Below, in pieces: positions 40,486 to 49,405 of a stretch of 64,000 nt of DNA; positions within the stretch are counted from its first letter, which is position 1; every line of letters begins with the position of its first letter. The DNA is from Alphaproteobacteria bacterium (GTDB taxonomy: Bacteria > Pseudomonadota > Alphaproteobacteria > Micropepsales > Micropepsaceae), in the NCBI GenBank assembly GCA_019245415.1, contig JAFARO010000004.1, positions 434,001-498,000 on the forward strand, in the 5' to 3' direction. The position numbers were made by a program, and so were the translations under genes. Under the pieces are notes generated by a model. That model saw only the letters and a program-made list of their open reading frames with translations, was not told where the DNA came from and searched no databases.

Positions 40486-41474
40486 AGGCGATCGATGACG
40501 CCCGTGATCGTCATGCCTTCGGCCCGGGCGGAGAACGAAAGCGCCATGCGGTGACGCAGCACCGGCGGGGCCAGCGCCACGACATCGTCAGTGGACGGCG
40601 CCAGGCGGCCGTCGATGAGCGCGCGCGCGCGAACTGCGAGCATGAAGGCCTGGCTCGCACGCGGCCCCGGCGCCCAGGCGATGGCTTCGCGCACCTCGCG
40701 CGGCCCGTCGGAGTCCGGCCGCGCGGCGCGCACCAGCCTGAGGATCGCGTCCACCACTTTCTCGCCGACGGGAATGTGACGGACGATGCGCTGCGCTTCC
40801 ATCAGCTCCGCCGGTCCGCAGACGCGGCGCGGCGCGGCCTCGCTGCCGAAGGTGGTCGCGATCAGCATGCGCTTCTCGGCGTCGCGGTCGGGATAGCCGA
40901 CATCGATCTGCAGCAGAAAGCGGTCGAGCTGCGCTTCGGGCAGGGGATAGGTGCCTTCCTGCTCGAGCGGATTCTGGGTCGCCAGCACATGGAACGGCTC
41001 GGGCAGGTCGTAGCGCTGGCCGGCGACCGTGACCTGCCGCTCCTGCATCGCCTGCAGCAATGCCGATTGCGTGCGCGGACTGGCGCGGTTGATCTCGTCG
41101 GCCATCAGAAGCTGCGTGAAGACCGGGCCCTTCAGGAAACGAAACGAGCGCCGTCCGCTCTCTTCCTCCAGCACTTCCGAGCCGATGATGTCGGCGGGCA
41201 TCAGGTCCGGCGTGAACTGGATGCGCTTCCAATCCAGGCCGAGCACGATGCCGAGCGTCTCCACCAGCCGCGTCTTGGCAAGACCGGGCACGCCGATGAG
41301 CAGACCGTGGCCGCCGGCGAGCAGCGTGACGAGGGTCTGCTCGACGACCTGCTCCTGGCCGAAGATCACCTGGCCCACCGCTTCGCGCACGCGGCCCAAA
41401 GTCGATGCTGCGCGCTCCGCCAGCGCCACGGCTTGACGCGTGGCGTCCTGATCGAGGGCGACGGTGTCGTTCAT
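40467..41474 (-). CDS. moxR: MoxR family AAA+ ATPase
   Basis: A 335-residue AAA+ ATPase. Walker A is GVPGLAKT near residue 59-66, Walker B LLMADEINRASPRTQSALLQAM near 125, sensor FHVLATQNPLEQEGTYPLPEAQLDRFLL follows. First gene of the minus-strand operon moxR-DUF58-DUF4159-vWA, divergent from DUF1285. Confidence 0.92.
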   Translation of the reverse strand: MNDTVALDQDATRQAVALAERAASTLGRVREAVGQVIFGQEQVVEQTLVTLLAGGHGLLIGVPGLAKTRLVETLGIVLGLDWKRIQFTPDLMPADIIGSEVLEEESGRRSFRFLKGPVFTQLLMADEINRASPRTQSALLQAMQERQVTVAGQRYDLPEPFHVLATQNPLEQEGTYPLPEAQLDRFLLQIDVGYPDRDAEKRMLIATTFGSEAAPRRVCGPAELMEAQRIVRHIPVGEKVVDAILRLVRAARPDSDGPREVREAIAWAPGPRASQAFMLAVRARALIDGRLAPSTDDVVALAPPVLRHRMALSFSARAEGMTITGVIDRLCRDLL

Positions 41475-41561
41475 CGGGTGGTTCCGGTTGCAGGCGGTGC
41501 GAACGAACGCCTATCCTGTGTAGCCCGAGAATGCGGGTGGCAACAAGGCAAACACGCGGAA

Positions 41562-42116
41562 ATGACCGGCGAACTGCCCATCGGCCTTGCCGAGCTCCAG
41601 CGCGAGGCGGCGATGGGACGCAGCCTGCCGCCCGTGGATCGCTGGAACCCTTCCCATTGCGGCGATATCGACATCCGCATCGCGCGCGACGGCACCTGGT
41701 TTCATCAGGGCACGCCGATCGGGCGCAAGGAAATGGTGCGCCTGTTCTCGACAATTCTGCGCAAGGACGGCGACGATTACGTGCTCGTAACGCCGGCGGA
41801 GAAGATGCGCATCCGCGTGGACGACGCGCCGTTCCTGGCGGTGCTGGTCGACGTGCAGGGCGCGGGCCGGGAGCAGAGTCTGACCTTCACCACCAATGTC
41901 GGCGACCAGACCATGGCCGGTCCCGAACATCCCCTCCGCGTCGCGTTCGATCCGCTGACGGACGAGCCTGCGCCTTATGTGCATGTGCGCGGCGGTCTCG
42001 AAGCCAAGATCGCCAGGGCGGTCTATTACGAACTCGCCGAGCTGGCGGTGCCGGACGGCGCGCGCCTTGGCGTCTGGAGCGGCGGCATGTTCTTCGCGCT
42101 CGGCCGCGGCGCATGA
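41562..42116 (+). CDS. DUF1285 family protein
   Basis: A 184-residue DUF1285 protein (CGDIDIRIARDGTWFHQGTPIGRKEMVRLFSTILRKDGDDYVLVTPAEKMRIRVDDAPF). Its function is not established. Start ATG 41562 with only a weak GCGGAA upstream. It overlaps the NUDIX gene by four bases and leads the operon DUF1285-NUDIX-cca-PP2C-like, divergent from moxR. Confidence 0.88.
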   Translation: MTGELPIGLAELQREAAMGRSLPPVDRWNPSHCGDIDIRIARDGTWFHQGTPIGRKEMVRLFSTILRKDGDDYVLVTPAEKMRIRVDDAPFLAVLVDVQGAGREQSLTFTTNVGDQTMAGPEHPLRVAFDPLTDEPAPYVHVRGGLEAKIARAVYYELAELAVPDGARLGVWSGGMFFALGRGA

Positions 42117-42727
42117 ATTTTACCGTCGAGCGCCTGCGCGAAAGGCTGCTGGCCGAGCCGCCGAGCTTGCCGCTAGAGCCGCGCCGCGGCGACTACGATC
42201 TCGATCCCGCGCATCGTCCGCCCAGGCCCGCCAAACTGACGCAAGCCGCCGTGCTGATGCCGATCGTCGAGCGCGAGGAGCCGAGCGTGCTCTTCACCGA
42301 GCGCAGCGCCGCGCTCGCGCGCCACGCGGGGCAGGTGAGCTTTCCCGGCGGCCGCATCGATGCCGCGGACGAGTCGCTGGTCCGCACCGCCTTGCGCGAG
42401 ACGCAGGAGGAGACCGGCATCGCGCCGGAGTTCGTCTCGGTGGCGGGCTTCCTCGATGCCTACGAGACCGGCACCGGATTTGCCATCCTTCCCGTCGTCG
42501 GCTTGCTGACGCCGGGTTTCGCGCTGGTGCCCGATACCAACGAAGTGGCGGAAATCTTCGAGGTGCCGCTCGCCTTTCTGCTCGACCCGGCGAACCGCGG
42601 CAGGGACCGCATGGAGTGGCGCGGGCGCCTGCGCAGCTACTATGTCTTCCGCTACAATGGCCATACGATCTGGGGCGCGACGGCGGCGATGCTGGTGAAC
42701 TTCGCGGAGCGATGGAACGCGGAATGA
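42113..42727 (+). CDS. NUDIX hydrolase, CoA pyrophosphatase-like
   Basis: A 204-residue NUDIX enzyme. The NUDIX box is GGRIDAADESLVRTALRETQEETGI and the upstream RSAALARHAGQVSFPGG is the CoA-pyrophosphatase (NudL/YeaB-type) signature, so it probably hydrolyses CoA or acyl-CoA to phosphopantetheine compounds. ATGA overlaps at both ends tie it to DUF1285 and the CCA-adding enzyme. Confidence 0.9.
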   Translation: MNFTVERLRERLLAEPPSLPLEPRRGDYDLDPAHRPPRPAKLTQAAVLMPIVEREEPSVLFTERSAALARHAGQVSFPGGRIDAADESLVRTALRETQEETGIAPEFVSVAGFLDAYETGTGFAILPVVGLLTPGFALVPDTNEVAEIFEVPLAFLLDPANRGRDRMEWRGRLRSYYVFRYNGHTIWGATAAMLVNFAERWNAE

Positions 42728-43941
42728 GACTGGACCCCGCACGCCTCCGATGGATGACGGCGCCGGAGACGGCAGCGGTGTTCGCGGCGCTGGGCCCCGA
42801 CGATGCGCGCTTCGTCGGCGGCGCCGTGCGCAATGCACTGCTCGGGCTTGCGGTGGAGGATGTCGACATCGCCACGCCGCTCGAGCCGCAGGAGGTCGTG
42901 ACGCGGCTGGCGCGCGCAGGGCTGAAAGCCGTTCCCACCGGCATCGATCACGGAACGGTCACGGCGGTCTCGTCCGGACGCAGTTTCGAGATCACGACCT
43001 TGCGGCGCGATATCGAGACGGACGGCCGCCATGCCGTGGTCGGCTTCACCCGCGATTGGAGCGAGGACGCGCGCCGCCGCGACTTCACGATGAACGCGCT
43101 CTATGCGGACGCCGCCGGCGAGGTGTTCGACTACACAGGCGGGATCGACGATCTCAAGGCAGGACATGTGCGCTTCGTCGGCCACGCTGCAGAGCGCATC
43201 GCCGAGGATCGGCTGCGCATCCTGCGGCTGTTCCGCTTCCACGCCTGGTACGGACGCGGCGAGATGGACGCGGACGCGCTGAATGCGGCAAAGGCGCAGA
43301 AGGCCTCGCTGGCGCTGCTTTCCGGCGAGCGCATCCGCAAGGAGTTGCTGCGCCTGTTCGAAGCCGCCGATCCCATGCCCGCGCTGCGCATGATGGCGGC
43401 CACCGGGATTCTCGCCGAGGTGCTGCCGGGGAGCTTGCGCGTCGAGCGGCTGGCGCGGCTGGTGGAGATCGACCGCGACAATTTCTTCGATGCCGATGCA
43501 TTGCTGCGCCTCGCCGCGCTCGACCCGCCGCGCGAGGCGCTCGAGCGGCTCAAATTCTCCAACCTGCAGAAGACGCGTCTTGAAGATCTGCACGGCGCGC
43601 AGGAGCGCATCGTCTCCTATCTCGCGATCAAGGACGTCCGCCGCTTGCTCTACCGGCTGGGTGCGGATGCGTTCATGGATCGCGTGCGGCTGAAATGGGC
43701 CGAGGATCTGAAAGAGTCGAACGCGGTCCAGTGGCGCGCGCTGCTGGCGATGGCGCAGGCCTGGCGGCGCCCGCGCTTCCCCTTGACGGGGGACAACGTG
43801 AAGAACGCCGGCGTTCCGGAAGGCCCGCTTGTCGGGCGCATCCTGGCCGAGGTCGAGGAGTGGTGGATCGAAAGCGATTTCACCGACGACGAATTCTCCC
43901 TCGCCGAAAGGCTGAAGGCGGTCGTCCAGGCGCTGGTGTAG
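42724..43941 (+). CDS. cca: CCA tRNA nucleotidyltransferase / poly(A) polymerase family
   Basis: A 405-residue class II nucleotidyltransferase that adds or repairs the CCA end of tRNAs. FVGGAVRNALLGLAVEDVDIAT (residues about 30-51) holds the GG and DxD motifs, RRDFTMNALY follows near 117, and DRLRILRLFRFHAWYG near 158 is the family neck motif. The C-terminus ends with the alphaproteobacterial arrangement of helices. Overlaps the NUDIX gene by four bases. Confidence 0.9.
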   Translation: MRLDPARLRWMTAPETAAVFAALGPDDARFVGGAVRNALLGLAVEDVDIATPLEPQEVVTRLARAGLKAVPTGIDHGTVTAVSSGRSFEITTLRRDIETDGRHAVVGFTRDWSEDARRRDFTMNALYADAAGEVFDYTGGIDDLKAGHVRFVGHAAERIAEDRLRILRLFRFHAWYGRGEMDADALNAAKAQKASLALLSGERIRKELLRLFEAADPMPALRMMAATGILAEVLPGSLRVERLARLVEIDRDNFFDADALLRLAALDPPREALERLKFSNLQKTRLEDLHGAQERIVSYLAIKDVRRLLYRLGADAFMDRVRLKWAEDLKESNAVQWRALLAMAQAWRRPRFPLTGDNVKNAGVPEGPLVGRILAEVEEWWIESDFTDDEFSLAERLKAVVQALV

Positions 43942-43943
43942 GG

Positions 43944-44792
43944 ATGGAATTCACCTTCCTCGACGCGCTGTCGCTGCCGGGCGATCCGGCCAAGCCCAAC
44001 GACGATGCATGGGGCCAGACGAGCACGGCCGCCGTGGTGCTCGACGGCGCGACCAATCTCTGCGAGCCGCTGCTGCCGGGCGACAGCGATGCCGCCTGGC
44101 TCGCGCGCTTCGCCGCGCGGCGGCTGATGGCGCATGCCCAGGACGGCAGGCCGGCGCGCGCTTCGCTCGAAGCCGCGCTCGGCGAGGCGCAGCGCTCCTT
44201 TGCCGGCCTTCGGCGAAGGCCGCCGACGCGCAATCACGAAAATCCCCATGCCTCGATGATGTTCGTCACGGCGGCGCAGGACGGCTTCGACGCCTTGTGG
44301 TTCGGCGATTGCGGCGCCTTGGCGTTGCCGCCGGCGGGACCGGCGCAGATCGTCGGCGATGCCTTCGACAAGCGCGCCGCCGAAGCGCGTCGCGTGCGCA
44401 TGCTGGCGGACGCCAAAGGACTGGCGCCGGCGGCGCGCGCCAGCCGGCCGGAATTTCTCTCGGCCCTGCGCGCCGCACGCGACACGGTCAATACCGACAA
44501 GGGCGGCTGGCTGTTCGGGCCCGACCCCAAGGCGGCGGAGCATGTCCGAAGCGCCCATGTCGCGGCCGCGCCGGGAACGCTTCTGCTGCTCGCCAGCGAC
44601 GGATTTCTCGCGCTGGCCTGCGACTTCGCCTGCCATGACGCGGACGGGCTGATCGCCGCGGCGCGCGACAAGGGCCTCGAGGCGCTCGGCATCCAGTTGC
44701 GCGCCGTCGAGAACGACGATCCCGACGGCCGCAAATTCCCCCGCTTCAAGACCAGCGACGACGCCACCGCGGTGCTGTTGCGGCTCGGGTAG
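43944..44792 (+). CDS. PP2C-like serine/threonine phosphatase
   Basis: A 282-residue PP2C-fold protein: NDDAW near residue 18 and VVLDGATNL near 31 stand in for the metal-binding ED..DG motifs, WFGDCGALAL near 113 is the central GD, and LLLASDGFLAL near 208 is the C-terminal SDG. The terminal SDDATAVLLRL matches the DDxT/N end motif. Substrate unknown. Two bases after the cca stop, so last gene of the operon. Confidence 0.78.
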   Translation: MEFTFLDALSLPGDPAKPNDDAWGQTSTAAVVLDGATNLCEPLLPGDSDAAWLARFAARRLMAHAQDGRPARASLEAALGEAQRSFAGLRRRPPTRNHENPHASMMFVTAAQDGFDALWFGDCGALALPPAGPAQIVGDAFDKRAAEARRVRMLADAKGLAPAARASRPEFLSALRAARDTVNTDKGGWLFGPDPKAAEHVRSAHVAAAPGTLLLLASDGFLALACDFACHDADGLIAAARDKGLEALGIQLRAVENDDPDGRKFPRFKTSDDATAVLLRLG

Positions 44793-44805
44793 TTCTATCC
44801 TGGTT

Positions 44806-44882
44806 CGTCATCGCCCGCTTCATGCGGGCGACCCAATTTCTTCCAAGACAAAATGGGTCGCCCGGACAAGCCGGGCGATGAC
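44806..44882. repeat. Family B palindromic repeat
   Basis: CGTCATCGCCCGCTTCATGCGGGCGACCCAATTT at the left, AAAATGGGTCGCCCGG-loop-CCGGGCGATGAC at the right. It separates the convergent PP2C-like and terC genes and could also serve as a bidirectional terminator-like hairpin. Confidence 0.75.
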
Positions 44883-44907
44883 AAGAAAATATGAGCGGAA
44901 CGTTGCG

Positions 44908-45540
44908 TTACTGCGCCGCCATCATCATGCCGCCGCGATAGATCATCGCGCAGGCGACATAGAGCACGATGAAGACGCCGGCATAGCTGATCCAGGGATG
45001 ACGGTTGAGCAGCTTGGCCACCATGTTCGCGGCGACGCCCATCAATCCGATGGAGAGCATCAGGCCCACGGCCAGCACCCAGACGTGATGGATGGAGACG
45101 CCCGCGACCGCCAGCACGTTGTCGAGCGACATCGAGATATCGGCGACCGTGATCTGCGCGATCGCCCGGCGCATGACGATGGTACCGCCGCCCATCACGG
45201 CGACCTTTGCCTCGCACTGCCGCTCGACGTCGGGCCCGTGAACGACTTCATGGCTGCGGCGAATGTCGCGATAGAGCCGCCAGGCGACCCAGAGCAGCAG
45301 GATGCCGCCCACGACGCGCAGGGGAATGAACGCGAACAGCTCGACCGTCACCGTCGCCAGGAAGACGCGCAGGACGACCGCCGCCGCAAGTCCCCAGAAG
45401 ATGACCTTGTGGCGCAGCGATTTGGGAAGCCGCGCCGCCGCCATGCCGATCACCACGGCGTTGTCGCCGGCCATCACGATATCGATGAGGATGACCTGAA
45501 GGAGGGCGAAAAAGGCGCCGTGATCGATGGACAGAACCAA
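44908..45540 (-). CDS. TerC family integral membrane protein
   Basis: A 210-residue TerC-family protein (YjbE type) with about seven helices; the paired acidic motifs IVMAGDNAVVIGMAA near residue 20 and ITVADISMSLDNVLAVAGVS near 128 are the family signature. TerC proteins are linked to manganese or other metal efflux and loading of exported enzymes. It lies 22 bases after hemF on the same strand, so it is co-transcribed with trmL-hemF. No yybP-ykoY-type leader can fit in that gap. Confidence 0.9.
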   Translation of the reverse strand: MVLSIDHGAFFALLQVILIDIVMAGDNAVVIGMAAARLPKSLRHKVIFWGLAAAVVLRVFLATVTVELFAFIPLRVVGGILLLWVAWRLYRDIRRSHEVVHGPDVERQCEAKVAVMGGGTIVMRRAIAQITVADISMSLDNVLAVAGVSIHHVWVLAVGLMLSIGLMGVAANMVAKLLNRHPWISYAGVFIVLYVACAMIYRGGMMMAAQ

Positions 45541-45562
45541 GGCACCTCCTCGTCAGCTTGCC

Positions 45563-46423
45563 TCAGGGCCAGCGGGCTTCCGGCGGCAGAGACATCAGGA
45601 TCGCCTCCGTGTTGCCCCCGGTTTTTAGTCCAAACTGCGTGCCGCGGTCGTAGAGCAGGTTGAACTCGACATAGCGTCCCCGCCGCACCAGCTGATGGTC
45701 GCGCTCGGCTTCGCTCCAGGGCCGCTCCATCCGCTTCTTCACGATTTGGGGATAGATGTCGAGGAATGCCAGTCCCACCTCGCGGGTAAAAGCGAAATCC
45801 TTCTCCCAATCGCCGCTGTCCAGCCGGTCGTAGAAGATGCCGCCGGCGCCGCGCGGTTCGCCGCGGTGCGGCAAATAGAAGTACTCGTCACACCATTGCT
45901 TGAACCTTGGGTAGTAGGACGCATCGTGCGCGTCGCAGGCGCGCTTGAGCGCCGCATGGAAATCGCCTGCGTCCTCGCCCCCAGCAAACATCGGCGTCAG
46001 ATCGGCGCCGCCGCCGAACCAGCCGAAGCTGGTGACGATGTGACGGGTGTTCATGTGGACCGCCGGGACATGCGGACTCTGCATATGCGCCACGAGCGAG
46101 ATGCCGCTCGCCCAGAAATGCGGATCCTGCTCGGCGCCAGGAATGGTTTTCGCGAACTCCGGCGAAAATGTTCCATAGACGGTCGAGACGTTGACGCCGA
46201 CCTTCTCGAAGACGCGCCCGCGCATGATCGATATGACGCCGCCGCCCGCGTCCTCGCCGTCCTCGAGCGGCCGCCGCCACGCTTTGCGCTCGAAGCGGCC
46301 TTCGGGACGGTCCCGCAACGGGCCCGTCTGCGCTTCTTCCAGCGTCTCGAAGGCACTGCAGATGCGGTCGCGCAACTCTTCGAACCACGCCTTGGCGCGT
46401 GCTTTCCGCTCGGGGGTCGTCAT
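45563..46423 (-). CDS. hemF: Oxygen-dependent coproporphyrinogen III oxidase
   Basis: A 286-residue Hem[37 protein letters not shown] and [27 protein letters not shown] are family signatures, ending with [35 protein letters not shown]. It decarboxylates coproporphyrinogen III to protoporphyrinogen IX with O2, indicating aerobic heme synthesis. Overlaps trmL by four bases. Confidence 0.95.
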   Translation of the reverse strand: MTTPERKARAKAWFEELRDRICSAFETLEEAQTGPLRDRPEGRFERKAWRRPLEDGEDAGGGVISIMRGRVFEKVGVNVSTVYGTFSPEFAKTIPGAEQDPHFWASGISLVAHMQSPHVPAVHMNTRHIVTSFGWFGGGADLTPMFAGGEDAGDFHAALKRACDAHDASYYPRFKQWCDEYFYLPHRGEPRGAGGIFYDRLDSGDWEKDFAFTREVGLAFLDIYPQIVKKRMERPWSEAERDHQLVRRGRYVEFNLLYDRGTQFGLKTGGNTEAILMSLPPEARWP

Positions 46424-46863
46424 GGCTTGAATCCGTGGGTCTGCCTGAGAGCCTCACCCAATACCATCGCCGCCGCCTGCGCCACATTGATCGAGCGCAG
46501 ATGGGCGCGCATCGGAATACGCAGCCGCGCGTCGGCCGCGCGGTGCACGTCCGGCGGCACGCCCGCGCTCTCGCGTCCGACCAGGATCGTGTCGTCGGCG
46601 GCGAAGGCGAAGTCCGCATAAGCCATGTCGGCTTTGGTCGTGAGCAGGATCAGGCGCGCCGGCGCCCGGTAGCGCTCCCAAGACGCGTGTCTGATCACCT
46701 CGGCCATCTCCACATAGTCCAGGCCGGCGCGCCGGAAACCCCGGTCGGAAAAGACGAAGCCGCACGGCTCGATGATGTCCACCCCAACGCCCAGGCAAGC
46801 GCACAGCCGGATCAGGCTGGCCGCGTTCTGGGCGATGTCGGGCTGGTAGAGGGCGAGGCGCAT
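46420..46863 (-). CDS. trmL: tRNA (cytidine(34)-2'-O)-methyltransferase TrmL
   Basis: A 147-residue SPOUT methyltransferase: [34 protein letters not shown] at the N-terminus, [13 protein letters not shown] and [19 protein letters not shown] form the trefoil-knot SAM site. It methylates the wobble ribose of tRNA-Leu species. First gene of trmL-hemF-terC; the toxin-antitoxin promoter lies divergently just upstream. Confidence 0.93.
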   Translation of the reverse strand: MRLALYQPDIAQNAASLIRLCACLGVGVDIIEPCGFVFSDRGFRRAGLDYVEMAEVIRHASWERYRAPARLILLTTKADMAYADFAFAADDTILVGRESAGVPPDVHRAADARLRIPMRAHLRSINVAQAAAMVLGEALRQTHGFKP

Positions 46864-46868
46864 CGGTT

Positions 46869-46907
46869 TTGACAGTCAAAGAAATTTCCTTTATAGGAAT
46901 TCCTATA
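46869..46907 (+). promoter_or_regulatory. Promoter and palindromic operator of the DUF7662/PIN pair
   Basis: -35 TTGACA (46869-46874), 17-base spacer, -10 TATAGG (46892-46897). The -10 is embedded in the perfect 16-base palindrome TATAGGAATTCCTATA (46892-46907), flanked by TTTCCTT and AAGGAAA. This is the layout of an autorepressed toxin-antitoxin operon. Confidence 0.75.
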
Positions 46908-46925
46908 ACAAGGAAAGAAGTCGGC

Positions 46926-47408
46926 ATGAGCAAATATGATCGTCTTGGTGACTATTTGCGAGATCGGGGGTGGGCCGAAATACCGATGAGTTTCGCGGAG
47001 ATCGAGCGCATCGTCGGGACCAAGCTGCCAAAATCCCAAGAAAATCCGGCATGGTGGAGCAACAGCACGACCAATAACGTGATGACCAAGGTTTGGCTGG
47101 ACGCCGGCTATCGGACAGAGAAAGTCAACATCGCGGGAAGGAAGCTGGTGTTCAGACGCATCGCTCCAGTTGCGGCGGGAGGCGGAATGTCGGAATCGCC
47201 CAGTGAATACAGGCAAGCGGACGATGGCGTAGCCAAAAAGTCGCGCCGTCATCCGGCTTTCGGCGCTCTGAAGGGAACGTTCTGGATCGATCCAGAGTGG
47301 GACTTGACCAAGCCGACAATGAGCGAAGAAGAGCTGGACGAAATGGAAGCAAATCTCGAGCGCACTGCCGACTTGATCGATGCCGGCTTCCGCAAGAAAC
47401 CGCGATGA
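46926..47408 (+). CDS. DUF7662 domain protein, probable antitoxin of the PIN toxin
   Basis: A 160-residue protein from the ATG at 46926, which has AAGGAAAG upstream; a longer frame back to 46869 would read through the promoter. The N-terminal 80 residues (YDRLGDYLRDRGWAEIPMSFAEIERIVGTKLPKSQENPAWWSN ... AWLDAGYRTEKVNIAGRKLVFRR) match the DUF7662 fold. The C-terminal part, rich in E and K (SEEELDEMEANLERTADLIDAG), probably wraps the toxin. Its stop overlaps the PIN gene by four bases, the normal antitoxin-first layout. Composition is lower in GC than the surroundings. Confidence 0.75.
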   Translation: MSKYDRLGDYLRDRGWAEIPMSFAEIERIVGTKLPKSQENPAWWSNSTTNNVMTKVWLDAGYRTEKVNIAGRKLVFRRIAPVAAGGGMSESPSEYRQADDGVAKKSRRHPAFGALKGTFWIDPEWDLTKPTMSEEELDEMEANLERTADLIDAGFRKKPR

Positions 47409-47821
47409 ACTCTGCGATCCTGCTCGATACCTGTGCAGCCATATGGCTGGTCAACAATGAACCCTTGAAGCAATCGGCCGTCGACGCCATGGATCGTTCA
47501 TTCGATTTGGGAGTGGCGCTGCGCGTATCGCCGATTTCGGCTTGGGAAGTGGGCAACCTGGGTCGCGTCGGGCGATTCAAGTCCGCCCTTTCACCGCAGC
47601 GATGGTTCGAGCGGCTGCAGGCGATACCCGGCATTCAGCTCTGCGAGTTGACGGGCGACATCTTGCTCGAATCGTCGTTTCTCCCGGGACGAATTCACAA
47701 GGATCCGGGAGACCGGATCATCGCGGCGACGGCACGCGAATTCGGTTATACGGTAATGACGCGCGACCGGGCGCTGCTCGACTACGGCCGCGACGGCCAT
47801 CTGTCCGTTTTGGAGTGCTGA
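47405..47821 (+). CDS. PIN domain toxin (VapC-like ribonuclease)
   Basis: A 138-residue PIN-domain protein: LLDTCAAIWLVNNE (D8), SPISAWEVGNL (E near 43), and DPGDRIIAATAREFGYTVMTRDRALLDYG (Asp near 100 and 118) give the four acidic residues of the nuclease site. VapC toxins cleave tRNA or rRNA. It is coupled by ATGA to the DUF7662 protein, an unusual antitoxin partner compared with the common AbrB- or RHH-type VapB. Confidence 0.85.
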   Translation: MNSAILLDTCAAIWLVNNEPLKQSAVDAMDRSFDLGVALRVSPISAWEVGNLGRVGRFKSALSPQRWFERLQAIPGIQLCELTGDILLESSFLPGRIHKDPGDRIIAATAREFGYTVMTRDRALLDYGRDGHLSVLEC

Positions 47822-47848
47822 GTCTATGGGGCGCCAAAGGGGGTATCG

Positions 47849-49129
47849 ATGAAGATTATTGCAGCACTTCTCATTGCGGCGGCTTTCGCCACGCCGGCGC
47901 TCGCCGCCGACATCGTCATCCATGCCGGTCATCTGATCGACGGCGTCAGCAAGACCGAGCGCGCGCAGGTCTCCATCCTGATCCATGACGATCGCATATC
48001 CGCGGTGGAGCCGGGTTTCGTGACGCCGCCGGGCGCCGAGATCATCGATCTTTCCAACGCCACGGTGCTGCCGGGCCTGATCGACTGCCACATCCACATC
48101 ACCTCGAATTTCGACGGCGGCAATCCCGTCGCCGAAGCGGTGACGCGCACCGCCTTCGACGATGCCTTCGCCGCGGTCGGCAATGCCGAGCGCACCTTGA
48201 TGGCCGGCTTCACGACGGTGCGCGACGTCGGCGCCAATCCCAAGGTCGTCATCGCGCTCAAGAAGGCGATCGCCAAGGGCGAGGTCGCGGGGCCGCGCAT
48301 GTTCGTCGCGGGCCCGCCGCTCGGTCCCACCGGCGGCCACAACGACCGCGCCAACGGCTTCGATCCCGAGCTTCAGCACGAGGGCTGGACCGACTGGATC
48401 GTCGACAGTCCCGATGCCGGCCGCCGCGCCGTGCGCAAGCTGCATCAGATGGGCGCCGACCTGATCAAGATCATGCCGAGCGGCGGCGTGCTCTCGATCG
48501 CGGACGATCCCAATGCCCAGTTGATGACCGACGACGAGATCCGGGCCATCGTCGAGACCGCGCACACGCTGCACATGAAGGTCGCGGCGCACGCGCACGG
48601 CAAGCAGGCCATCGATCACGCCACGATGCTCGGCGTGGACTCCATCGAGCATGGCTCTTTCGCCGACGCGCAGTCCTACAAGCTGATGAAGCAGCACGGC
48701 ACCTATCTGGTGCCGACGATGCTTGTGGCGCAGACCGTGGTCGACATCGCCAAGACCCATCCCGAACAGCTCAATCCCTCGTCGGCCGCCAAGGCGCTCG
48801 CCGTGGCGCCGCGCATCCGCGACAATCTCGCCGCCGCCTACCGCGCCGGCGTCAAGATCGCCTTCGGCACCGACCAGGGCCTGGCGCCGCACGGCACCAA
48901 CGCCAAGGAGTTCGCGCTGATGGTCGGCGCGGGCATGAGCCCGATCGACGCGATCTGGGCGGCGACCCACGACGCGGCGGAGCTCATCGGCGATTCGAGC
49001 GATATCGGCGCCGTCGCCCCGGGCCGTTTCGCCGACATCGTCGCGGTCGCCGGCGATCCGCTGGCCGAGGTGAGCGAGCTCGAACGCGTGCGATTCGTGA
49101 TGAAAGGCGGAAAGGTCTACAGAAAATAG
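47849..49129 (+). CDS. Exported metal-dependent amidohydrolase
   Basis: A 426-residue amidohydrolase with a signal peptide (residues 1-19, ending ALA). DCHIHI near residue 78 is the metal motif, the lysine in DLIKIMPSGGV near 205 may be the bridging ligand, HAHGKQAIDHA near 248 and EHGSF supply further histidines, and FGTDQGLAPHG near 335 holds the last aspartate. Close in pattern to imidazolonepropionase-like/Xaa-Pro dipeptidase amidohydrolases found in the periplasm, so a prolyl- or cyclic-dipeptide substrate is possible but inferred. Confidence 0.85.
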   Translation: MKIIAALLIAAAFATPALAADIVIHAGHLIDGVSKTERAQVSILIHDDRISAVEPGFVTPPGAEIIDLSNATVLPGLIDCHIHITSNFDGGNPVAEAVTRTAFDDAFAAVGNAERTLMAGFTTVRDVGANPKVVIALKKAIAKGEVAGPRMFVAGPPLGPTGGHNDRANGFDPELQHEGWTDWIVDSPDAGRRAVRKLHQMGADLIKIMPSGGVLSIADDPNAQLMTDDEIRAIVETAHTLHMKVAAHAHGKQAIDHATMLGVDSIEHGSFADAQSYKLMKQHGTYLVPTMLVAQTVVDIAKTHPEQLNPSSAAKALAVAPRIRDNLAAAYRAGVKIAFGTDQGLAPHGTNAKEFALMVGAGMSPIDAIWAATHDAAELIGDSSDIGAVAPGRFADIVAVAGDPLAEVSELERVRFVMKGGKVYRK

Positions 49130-49143
49130 AAATAAGGAGAGAT

Positions 49144-49222
49144 GTCATCGCCCGCTTCATGCGGGCGACCCAATTTGTTTCAAGAAGGAAAATGGGTCGC
49201 CCGGACAAGCCGGGCGATGACG
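49144..49222. repeat. Family B palindromic repeat
   Basis: GTCATCGCCCGCTTCATGCGGGCGACCCAATTTG at the left and AATGGGTCGCCCGG-loop-CCGGGCGATGACG at the right, between the amidohydrolase and petA. Confidence 0.75.
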
Positions 49223-49405
49223 ACCAGTTTGAGGATGGCGGGCCGGAACACCCCGCGTCCAGAGCGGTGAAAATCCGGGATTTCTGCGGCATCGTGCCGC
49301 AAGACCCCCAAATATCGACTCTCTATTTTACCGGCCGTTCCGGCTGCGCCTTGGGGAAGGCGCGGTCCATGCCGACCCCGCCCTCCCCATGCATAGGTGC
49401 AGCCA

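Noticed and set aside
49397-49405. GTG at 49397 as the petA start
   Set aside because: The GTG at 49406 gives the expected [14 protein letters not shown] end and has a better-spaced AGGTG; the upstream one cannot be excluded.
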